Part shown: piece after piece, positions 21,606 through 28,259 of the stretch | Layout of the letters: the number at the start of each line of letters is the position of its first letter | Position numbering within the stretch: the first letter of the stretch is position 1 | Assembly: GCA_015501075.1 (NCBI GenBank) | Contig: JADNYJ010000417.1 | Span: forward strand, 1 to 28,259 | Length of the DNA stretch: 28,259 nt | Direction: 5' to 3' | Source of the DNA: Gymnopilus junonius | Taxonomy: Eukaryota; Basidiomycota; Agaricomycetes; Agaricales; Galerinaceae | Made by a program: the position numbers and the translations under genes | The notes under the pieces: model-generated | Databases searched by the model: none | The model's input: only the letters and a program-made list of their open reading frames with translations | Told to the model about the DNA's origin: nothing

Positions 21606-21691
21606 CTACGCGTGACTTTTGCATAGCAGTTGCCCCCGTCTTTTCAGTTGTTTCCTCCATCTCAACTTGCAACACCTTTCTTCGCAACCCA
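21606..21691 (+). promoter_or_regulatory. Promoter/leader block of gene X
   Basis: Begins at a TACGCGTGAC stretch (contains ACGCGT), then CTTTTGCATAGCAGTTGCCCC, a pyrimidine-rich segment and TTCGCAACCCA, 14 bp before the ATG at 21705. The same block, shorter and diverged, sits at 13347-13409. The promoter role is inferred from position only. Confidence 0.45.
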
Positions 21692-21704
21692 CCTTCCGAC
21701 TTTC

Positions 21705-23335
21705 ATGGCTTCCAAATCGTCGAGTACGTTGGTTTCGTTCTCTGAATGCACTACTCGTTTACTTATCTTATTTGCTATAGCTTCATATTCTGGATCTCCA
21801 CCGCCAGCACCGGTGGACTTGAGGCATATGACCTCGAACAGTGCCCTGGCATCGCCAACGAGAGAACATCGTAGAGCCTCTCAGCACCTGCGTACGATGG
21901 ACCCACGGCTGGGCTCGAGATCACCGAGCTCAATTCCGTCCTCACCTACCTCCATGTAAGTCTGCTGTTTTTCACCTTCTTTCGTCCTACTGACATTCCC
22001 ACCTACTGCAGACACTCTTCCTCATCCGCAATCTTCGAGCGTGACATCGAACCCATCGTCCCGCCCTCCCCGCCGCTCCTTCTCAACCACCACACCCATC
22101 ATCACGCACCCAATCCTCACCGCATCCCACGCGCCAAGGGCTCCGAATCTCTCGAACAATCCGTGCCCTCCGTGCTCGACAGCGCCGCAGCCATCCTCAG
22201 CACACTCGAAACGGACGCCGGTGACGTGGCTGATCAAGTAGCCGTCGTTGCTCCCGCGGCATCTCCAATCTCCCTCGACAACATGGGTGGCAGGAGCGGA
22301 TTCGCCAGCCCTATCGGCAGCTTTCGAAGTCGCAGCCCAAGTCCCATTGGGTCGAGAACTGGTGGCGGGCGTGGTGCGGAACAACTTTCGCTCAATATCC
22401 CAGCGAGCAGCGGTCTACCTCCCCAGCTTATCTCTTCTGCTATATCGTCTCCGCCTGTCTCGGTGCTGGGGCTGCATGTGACGTCGGCAGTGGCTTCTCC
22501 CGCTGCTGGCTCCGGTCCATCCACGTCTGCCTCTTCGCCTTCGTCCAAGCCCCAGGTTATCCGCGCGGTCGATGCTGCGACCATCTCGCAGGTGCATGGG
22601 CCATCAGCCACCTCAACAACCACACCCTCCATCATTACGCTTTCGCGCGACCACGAGCCTCCTGTTCCCATCACTTCTGGCTCGGAACAAGGTTCAGAAC
22701 CTCCCACGACCACTCAAGAACACCCTCCGCGCTGCCTACCACACAACTTCTCCTCGTCGCTCCCCTTCGTCGCTCCCTCTCCAGCCCCTCTCGCTCGCGT
22801 CCCCGCACTCCATCTCATCTGCGACATCACCCATCTCCTCCCCATCCTCCGCCCACCTCACCCTCTCATCGCACCCTCCTTCGCCCATCCAGTCCGCCAA
22901 AAACGGCTCTCATTCATGTCTTATTCCGATCTCCTCTCATCCACACCCTCCAGCCTCCAACCTCTCTCATCCTTAACGACCTGCGCCAGCGCCGTTGAAC
23001 CGCCACCGCACATACCCTCCGTCAGCGGCCTTAATCTCGTCAACGCCATCCATGCCCAGCAGCAACAGTCGCCCCATCGGGCCCTGGAAGCGCGACACCT
23101 CTTTGAGGGGCTTCCCTATCTCGTTGGGCGGTCCTACAGCGGTGTGACACATGCTGGGATGAGGGATAGTATTTCGTTGCTGGATAATGTCGGTGGGGAG
23201 TGGGAGAGGCAGGGCTTGGGGAAGGGCTTGGAGGAGCGGCTTGATGCCTTGGTGATACCTCCCGCGGGCGGTTTGCCTTTGTCGCCTGTGTCGCCTGCCG
23301 TTCGTCCGCACTCTGTTGTCGGGAGTAAGGCTTGA
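21705..23335 (+). CDS. Gene X: uncharacterised Ser/Pro-rich protein, 3 exons
   Basis: Exons are 21705-21723, 21781-21955 and 22012-23335. The introns of 57 nt (GTACGT...ATAG) and 56 nt (GTAAGT...GCAG) are canonical, and the spliced frame is open for 505 residues. The protein is mostly disordered, with short ordered-looking blocks: IFERDIEPIVPPSPPLL, PSVLDSAAAILSTLE, KRLSFMSYSDLLSSTP, LSSLTTCASAVEPPPHIPSV, and a C-terminus with MRDSISLLDNVGGEWERQGL. This pattern resembles an uncharacterised conserved basidiomycete protein. No enzyme motif, signal peptide or membrane helix is visible. Between about 22705 and 22910 an alternative frame is more Ser/Pro-rich than the main frame, so two compensating indels are possible. 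A decayed inverted copy lies at 17490-17945. Confidence 0.75.
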
Positions 23336-23919
23336 GCGTGGGTGGTCGTGGTCAAGGTTTTTGATGTCCTCTCATGATTTTTCCCTCTTATTGTGATATC
23401 TTCTTTTCGGATTTAGTTCTATGCTACGCAGACTAATTAATTATACGATGCTCCGTTCTCATGGATCCTGTTATGACATGCTCTATTTTTCGTTTAGTGA
23501 TCTTTTTCCTTTGTTATGACCGCGTAAATCAAGATACATTGTATACTTTTCTTTCTTCGTTTTCGTTTGACATATCTTAAGGTCTACTTACTGGTGGCCT
23601 TTCTTTCGTTATCTTTCGGTAGCCTTGCTCTGCCTCTGGTCATTTAATTAATTCTCGTATCGTAACGTATAGTAACTATCTAGGCGCAACTTTGGCAAAG
23701 TATAGTATAAATACATGTTCCGCACCTTCTAAAATGTTAATATTCCAGTGAATTTCCAAAATGTCATCTGCTCTAATTATAAAAGCTGTATGTCGGTGAA
23801 CGTGAAAGCTGACATTGCAAGATCTCGGTTGAACTTGCTAATTGGCAAAAAAGCTCATAATGGCATCATCGGATAACTGAAGTACTTTTTCTCGACACTA
23901 ACAACGAATATAGAATAGA
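23336..23919. other. Convergent 3' flank between gene X and the HNH copy
   Basis: AT-rich, with many T-rich tracts and TTAATTAAT-like sites, consistent with a 3' UTR and polyadenylation region of gene X. No gene seen. Confidence 0.5.
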
Positions 23920-25437
23920 GTGTAAGACTGCAAGACGTGTACTCTAGCGCAAAAAATTTAACCGGTGCAAGCTCCATTCGAACAGTGACGCAGTGAGATA
24001 TTTCTCTCATGTCCTGAGCTCGACACTCTTGAGGCGAGATGCCAAGAACTTTGCGGAGGAACCATCGCGAGAGAGCACCTTCAACTTCTCGATTTCACGA
24101 TCCTCCAGATATAAGTAGCCTGCAGCGCCGGACATATGAGCAATTCGACATACGGCTGCATGCAGGTTGAGGTACGCTGGGTTAGGAACAGGGAGATGAG
24201 GGTCGGTGGACGTGAAGGTGATAATGTGATTGGGCGGAAAAACCAAGAGAAGAGCGATAGTATTGCTGAACGTACAGACTCTGTAGGTGTTGATCGCATT
24301 CTATAAAAGAATCAGAGAACGTTCATCAGAAGTGATGAATTCGGCGCTCACCGGGACTTCTTCGAACCATAATTTGAGGTCGTCGAAATAAGCAAGGGGT
24401 CCCGGGCCGTAAATCCCGGATCGGCCGTCAGGCCGTTAGAAAATTTTGGGAATACCCTCCATAGGGCACGAAATTGGTAGGAAATATGGCTCAGAAGTGA
24501 CATACCAAAGTGGATTCATGCACAGAGCAAGTCTTGGATGTATATTTCATAGAGAAAAAGTAATAACTAGTCTGTAGACATGATATTGGAGGTTATTATA
24601 TAATGATCAGATAAGATCAAGATAAGATGAAACATAGCCCAGACTACAGGCATAGGAGAGCGACGAATCTACACTTCGCAGTCTCAAAATAGCGACGGAA
24701 AGGCATCATATACAAGGGCTGGATGATTGCTTGTGTGGCCTAAGGGTTGATCCGACCGCCGACGATGTAATTGAAAGCAAAAGACCTGGATGTGAGACGA
24801 GATGGGTGAGTATTCCTATGATTATTCACATATATTCTCCCTAACAAACTGAATCACTGTTTATCTCATTCTAGTACCATCTAATATGTGTATCCGCGGA
24901 TCAAGCGCCGCACAATTGGGCTTGCGAGGCTTGTACGAAGTCCAAGAGGACGAGGAGGAAAAGTAGCACGGCGATGATGTCATATTTCCTAATTTAGATA
25001 TGCAGATCAATCACGTGAATGGGCGGTTGGTTCGAGGAGGCCGTTAGAAAAAATATGGAGGATAGTTGACCAATTTATATCCCGGTACCCCCTTGGAAAT
25101 AAGTATGCAAGGTTGGATCCATAGTAAATCCGTTCTCAAGGCGATGTATTTTTTCACACCCCAAGCTCAGAGAGGACGTCGATGGCCCCGAAGGCGTCGA
25201 TGATAGCCCAAACCGTCCCCGCGTACCTTTTCTGCAGTACATTGCAAGGTTAAAATGGTGGTGATAAATAGAAAACTAGCTGACCTTCTTCTCCTCTGGA
25301 TCATTGGAGTCAAAGGACCAGTTAGTTGAGGGAGGGAAAATGTGGCAGTAGTTGGTGTAGGTTTCCGGAGAGTTTGGATTTACGTTGCACCTCTGCATTT
25401 CGGCAGGTCGAAGGGACTCTTTGCTTGACGAATCTAC
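23920..25437 (-). pseudogene. Truncated HNH_2 gene copy, split by a transposon
   Basis: Inverted copy of the HNH gene from about 80 bp past its stop to the start of exon 3. Introns are retained, so it arose by DNA duplication and not from RNA. Exon 5 (24299-24007) is intact and differs from the original by one His-to-Arg change in its last ~80 residues. Exon 4 is interrupted by the element at 24393-25095 and also carries a one-base change in a G run near 25162. Exon 3 stops at 25437, just after the codons around the CIVTG part, so exons 1-2 are absent. No functional product is expected. The high identity of exon 5 to the parent suggests a fairly recent duplication. Confidence 0.85.
24393..25095. 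mobile_element. 703-bp non-autonomous hAT-type element (MITE-like)
   Basis: The insertion point is certain because the uninterrupted parent (HNH exon 4) is present. The flanks carry an 8-bp target duplication, GAAATAAG, at 24385-24392 and 25096-25103. The ends are imperfect inverted repeats: CAAGGGGTCCCGGG...AAAT on the left, and on the right, read inward, CAAGGGGGTACCGGG...AAAT. An 8-bp duplication with CA...TG ends and a G-rich inverted repeat is the signature of hAT elements. A 14-mer, AGGCCGTTAGAAAA, occurs in direct orientation near both ends (24430, 25038). No transposase frame is present. A GTGAG...TTCTAG intron-like stretch near 24807-24873 may be a remnant of a parental gene or a captured fragment. 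Confidence 0.85.
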
Positions 25438-25630
25438 CCTCCGTCCTCCTCTCCTTTTTCACTTCCTCCTGTATTCGAATATGACACTCACCGTGGACAT
25501 TCAGGCAGGCGCGTACATACACCTCCACCACCTTATCGCCAACACCCGCTGAAAAGCTGTACTACATCACCACCCTGAAATTCACCCCAATACGTCGCCG
25601 CACATCGGGTACCTGTATTCCCTCGTTTTT
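25438..25630. other. Unassigned spacer between the HNH copy and the telomere-type repeat
   Basis: About 190 bp that matches neither the HNH gene nor anything else recognised in the window. It begins with a CT-rich run. Short frames exist on both strands but nothing is supported. Confidence 0.5.
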
Positions 25631-25642
25631 TTAGGGTTAGGG
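25631..25642 (+). repeat. Two telomere-type units, TTAGGGTTAGGG
   Basis: TTAGGG is the telomere repeat of basidiomycetes. Two perfect units follow a T run, with the G-rich strand reading rightward, as at a chromosome end lying to the right. They are too short to be a telomere themselves. Next to a reverse-transcriptase element they may be an attachment seam. Confidence 0.6.
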
Positions 25643-25760
25643 TGGTGGTGTATTCTGCAACTGAAGGCCGGGGGGCTGTTACGGACAAGTGGGAACTTGG
25701 GGGACAAATTCCATCCACTTTCGCCTTTTTAAAGGCTCTTCAGGTCCTACAGCGATCACG

Positions 25761-26002
25761 CTGAGTTAATATCTGGCGATTTACTTACGAAATCCGCCAG
25801 GATTAATAATCCGACAAGGATTCGATTACTCAGACCGAGGCGGGCTCAGTCAGCACCGAAGGGGCTGACTGAGCGCACCGGGGTACGATGAGCAATCGAC
25901 TTTACGCTGGGTCGAAGAGTCACTCGACTCCGTCCGGCGTTGGCCGGAGAAATTTCAAGCGCCGCTTGATCTGCTTAGGTAACGGGGCTAGGCCCGTTAC
26001 CT
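25761..26002 (-). ncRNA. Hairpin-dense stretch, candidate structured 3' UTR of the reverse-transcriptase element
   Basis: At least four strong inverted repeats lie within 240 bp. An 11-bp perfect stem pairs 25844-25854 with 25864-25874 (9-nt loop). A 10-bp perfect stem pairs 25977-25986 with 25993-26002 (6-nt loop). A 6-bp GC-rich stem pairs 25933-25938 with 25943-25948 (4-nt loop). A 9-bp stem with one bulge pairs 25774-25782 with 25790-25799. Further small stems lie near 25801-25825 and 25911-25930. No long frame covers it. It lies 3' of the - strand reverse transcriptase, where such elements carry the RNA recognised for priming. No hammerhead core was found on either strand. Confidence 0.5.
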
Positions 26003-26870
26003 AACTGGTCACGATAATTCTATTTTAAGAAGAAACATGTGAGCAAACCAAAAATATACTGTCACGTGCCTAATGGACTTAGGACTTTTCGTGCTTTATG
26101 GCTAGATTAGGCTTAGCTTGAGGGATATTTGTATCAGCTATCCTTGTGTATTCTATCATTACAATAGATGGTACGTACGGTTGGGTTCGGTTAGGGTGAA
26201 GCTTCTAACAAGGCTTTCGAACGCTCTGGCCTTAGGCCAGCAGTGAATCCAAGCACCGACCACACATAACCGTGGATAAATTAATCGTAACTGGTTTAAC
26301 GCCAGTAAATAGTTCTACGCATAGTGTCAAAATGACCGCTCTTAGTCTGTTTACAGATTCTGGCATCGATATCGACCGGTAATTGGTTTTCCATGCACGA
26401 CAGACGAATCTGTCTCCCAAATATAGGTCGGGTGCGCATCGATGTTAAAGCGTATCGGCGTGCGTGGGTTTGATCCCTTTCCGTCGAGTGCGAGTGCTTA
26501 AGTTGGGCCCCCGTAGGGTACTCGCCGTACATCCAGACCGTCCAAGACATCCGCAAACATCTCTTTCGATGGGACACGTACACTCCCGGGACAATTCATA
26601 CGAGGTTTTATCAATGGTCGGGAAACAAATCCCTCCCTCAATATATATTGTCGCCGCACTAGCGCTTTAAGCCACACGGGCTGAATCCGATACTACCAAG
26701 CTTTTAATCTCAACGTCTATTTGTGCGCCTCTACCAAAAGAGGCATTGGGCGGGCATAAGCGGATGAGTGTTGGTGTAACTGTAACGTTCCAAACTTCTC
26801 TCGTCTATCTCAGGGACCGAAGTACTCAAGAGCTAATAACGAGTGCATCGCAGATTCAGACATATTAACG
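26003..26870. other. Internal non-coding part of the presumed retroelement
   Basis: Short frames on both strands (for example 26296-26583 - and 26464-26670 +) have no recognisable motifs. If the region belongs to one element with the - strand reverse transcriptase, this would be its 3' untranslated part. Nothing more can be supported. Confidence 0.4.
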
Positions 26871-27416
26871 ATGGATTTAATGCCCCGAAGGGACTCCCAG
26901 TCTGCGCCGACCTTCCAAGATCCGACTCCCAGGCCTCGCCCAGCGCCTCGCCAATTAAGACTACTACACCGAGCTACTACTCCAGAAGACATCAACAAGG
27001 CGTCCAGTGAATTGGTAGGTACCATCCGCTCGAAAGCGTTTGTTTTATATGTCCGAACGACAAGAGGGATCCTGTTCAGCGCCTATAGGGCGCTTATTAA
27101 GCAATCCAACAATGCAGCAGCTTATCCTCCAAGTTTGGGTTTTGGCAATCACGCCTACGCCGAAGCTCCCCTTTCAAGGAATCATATAAGCCGTCCGCCT
27201 ACATTAGAACGTCGCCAAGTGGCAATTATGCGTTGTCTAGGTAGAACTGTGGTCCTGCTGTCCACTCCATATCCATTTCATCATGGATTCGATCGAGACG
27301 AGCCGCCCGTTGATCCTCTTCCTCTTCAGAGGACGGGTCGGACATTTCAATATCGTCATCATCATGGGGTGGCCCTTTTGGACCAGTTCCGAAGCATCTA
27401 CCTCGAACTGATGTAA
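26871..27416 (+). CDS. 181-codon open frame opposite to the reverse transcriptase, doubtful
   Basis: An ATG at 26871 opens 181 codons. The N-terminal ~45 residues are Pro/Arg-rich and are followed by TTPEDINKASSELVGTIRS, which has a protein-like composition. No family is recognised. The last 60 codons lie antisense to an acidic - strand frame (27432-27226) that looks more natural, so at most the first ~115 codons could be genuine. It may be a second ORF of the retroelement, or chance. Confidence 0.2.
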   Translation: MDLMPRRDSQSAPTFQDPTPRPRPAPRQLRLLHRATTPEDINKASSELVGTIRSKAFVLYVRTTRGILFSAYRALIKQSNNAAAYPPSLGFGNHAYAEAPLSRNHISRPPTLERRQVAIMRCLGRTVVLLSTPYPFHHGFDRDEPPVDPLPLQRTGRTFQYRHHHGVALLDQFRSIYLELM

Positions 27417-27432
27417 AACGGTCTTTTTCCAA
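27226..27432 (-). CDS. Acidic tail frame just downstream of the reverse transcriptase
   Basis: This - strand frame begins directly after the stop of the reverse-transcriptase frame, with no ATG of its own. It reads 68 residues, with a DDDDIEMSDPSSEEEED run followed by a helical, charged segment and a stop. The acidic composition is typical of a protein tail. The simplest reading is that it continues the reverse-transcriptase protein after a one- or two-base shift or a short unrecognised intron near 27433-27445. No GIY-YIG or other endonuclease motif is visible in it. Confidence 0.4.
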   Translation of the reverse strand: MEKDRFTSVRGRCFGTGPKGPPHDDDDIEMSDPSSEEEEDQRAARLDRIHDEMDMEWTAGPQFYLDNA

Positions 27433-27439
27433 AGACTAG

Positions 27440-28258
27440 TTAAGTCGAATAGATTGCGGGTTCGTTTCCGCGAACTATCATTCGACGATTGGTAATATTG
27501 ATCTTTCTGATATCCGGCAACTCTTCAAGTCCTTTAGAAGTACGCATCCGAGTCAAAAGGCTCGAATGGACCTCAGATAGTCCTTGCCATCCACCGTCTA
27601 CCAGCGGGTACTCAGGATTAACCTTTCCCCTACCTGCTGATTCCTGATTAGAATCAGCATAATTGTGCCAATATTGTAGAACCGTTTCACCAAGTTTACT
27701 GGCGGAAAAGTAATTCCATGCGGTATTATACTCGGTTTTCAGCACCAGAACGTCATCGTGCTCTGGCTTATCTGTAGCTTCAGAAAGCCTTTTCTCCCAG
27801 CGTTCTGAGATGTGTTTCCTGAGCCAAGCAAATACTAGATCACTCGGATAACCACGCGCGCAATACAGGCCTGCAAGTGCCGAAAGCGCATCTCGATAGT
27901 CCGTGAATTGACTACTGAGGGTGGCTAGCCTACTCATCTCTCCGATAAAGGTTCCTCGCTTAACGTCGAGGGGATGATGACTGATCCATGGAATTCTTTC
28001 CTGGTGGTTACGTGCCTTACGGTACGGACGGTGCTGCAACGCGCCTTTCGCGTCGATATAAAGCATCATGTCCAGGAACGGAGCAAAATGATCCGACACG
28101 TTCCACTCTATAGTACATTCGGCGATTTTAACGCGACTAACTAAACCAAGCGCTTCCTCTTCGGAAGAAGCGTAAACAATAGCTAGCGCATCGTCGATAT
28201 AACGCCCGTAGAATGCTACTTTGGGGTCATCTAGGATACCGCACGTTCTCTCATCTTC
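27440..28258 (-). CDS. Reverse transcriptase, C-terminal part (Penelope-like, Coprina-type candidate), runs off the window
   Basis: The - strand frame is open from the window edge (28258) to the TAA at 27440, giving 272 residues; its start lies outside. It contains the polymerase active-site box FYGRYIDDALAIV, with YIDD at 28201-28190. FLDMML follows about 40 residues later, and then YRKARNHQERIPWISHHPLD with VKRGTFIGEMSRLATLS. Further on, RGYPSDLVFAWL precedes a Lys/Arg-rich thumb-like region. The order YxDD, FLD, Y-x-K, HP-x-x-x-K and GYP fits Penelope-like reverse transcriptases better than LINE or LTR enzymes. No GIY-YIG nuclease follows, as in the endonuclease-deficient, telomere-attaching members known from fungi as Coprina. 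No frame break is seen in this part, so the element may be young. Confidence 0.75.
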   Translation of the reverse strand, partial: EDERTCGILDDPKVAFYGRYIDDALAIVYASSEEEALGLVSRVKIAECTIEWNVSDHFAPFLDMMLYIDAKGALQHRPYRKARNHQERIPWISHHPLDVKRGTFIGEMSRLATLSSQFTDYRDALSALAGLYCARGYPSDLVFAWLRKHISERWEKRLSEATDKPEHDDVLVLKTEYNTAWNYFSASKLGETVLQYWHNYADSNQESAGRGKVNPEYPLVDGGWQGLSEVHSSLLTRMRTSKGLEELPDIRKINITNRRMIVRGNEPAIYST

Positions 28259-28259
28259 C

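Larger units (their letters stand above)
22012..25437 (-). repeat. Right arm of the inverted segmental duplication
   Basis: Carries gene X (+ strand) followed tail to tail by the truncated HNH copy (- strand), the mirror image of 16398-17945. It is longer than the left arm because it keeps the 3' half of gene X (absent on the left) and contains a 703-bp transposon insertion at 24393-25095. Confidence 0.75.

Noticed and set aside
25741..26040. Hammerhead ribozyme in the hairpin-dense stretch
   Set aside because: Some pieces (CTGAGTA, a GAAAT after a stem) resemble parts of the core, but no CTGANGA plus GAAA pair with correct spacing was found on either strand.
26461..26490. tRNA-like B box (GGTTTGATCCC)
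   Set aside because: No matching A box, acceptor stem or anticodon arm around it.

Overview
The window looks like nuclear DNA of a mushroom-forming basidiomycete (Agaricomycetes). Genes are split by many 51-64 nt GT-AG introns, and coding regions are rich in Ser/Pro/Gln low-complexity tracts. The recognisable families are ones common in mushrooms: HNH_2 nuclease, DUF2786, AbiEii/MNT-like nucleotidyltransferase fold, SH3-TBC and hAT elements. No bacterial signals (operons, Shine-Dalgarno sites) and no tRNA or rRNA genes were seen. All assignments are by eye from translated sequence; no database was searched.

Layout. 1-1.66 kb: no gene seen. 1.74-3.44 kb: two small uncharacterised + strand genes. 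4.44-10.28 kb: a large + strand gene for an SH3 / long disordered linker / TBC protein; its TBC domain lacks both catalytic finger residues, and its 5' half shows several reading-frame breaks. 10.5-11.26 kb: a truncated endonuclease/exonuclease/phosphatase (EEP) gene. 12.24-13.02 kb (-): a nucleotidyltransferase-fold gene. 13.35-15.5 kb: a start-less 5' piece of a DUF2786 gene joined tail to tail to a badly broken low-complexity gene on the - strand. 15.8-17.1 kb: an intact five-exon HNH_2 gene. 17.5-19.6 kb: a decayed antisense copy of gene X and a decayed DUF2786 gene ending in an 18-bp minisatellite. 21.7-23.3 kb: gene X, a 505-residue Ser/Pro-rich protein. 23.9-25.4 kb (-): a truncated second copy of the HNH gene, split by a 703-bp hAT-type element with a perfect 8-bp target duplication. 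25.6-28.26 kb: two telomere-type TTAGGG units, a hairpin-dense stretch, then on the - strand the C-terminal part of a reverse transcriptase (YIDD box) that resembles Penelope-like elements.

The right half is built from rearranged copies. The HNH gene and gene X occur twice in mirror-image order (HNH> <X' ... X> <HNH'), and the DUF2786 gene occurs as two fragments that share about 230 bp. The orientation of the reverse transcriptase relative to the TTAGGG units is what is expected if an endonuclease-deficient, telomere-attaching Penelope-like element (the fungal Coprina type) was added to a chromosome end lying to the right. The right part is therefore probably subtelomeric or a former chromosome end.

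Limits. Many genes need one-base corrections to stay in frame, so either gene decay or uncorrected sequencing indels affect several models. Exon borders come from consensus splice sites and frame continuity only.
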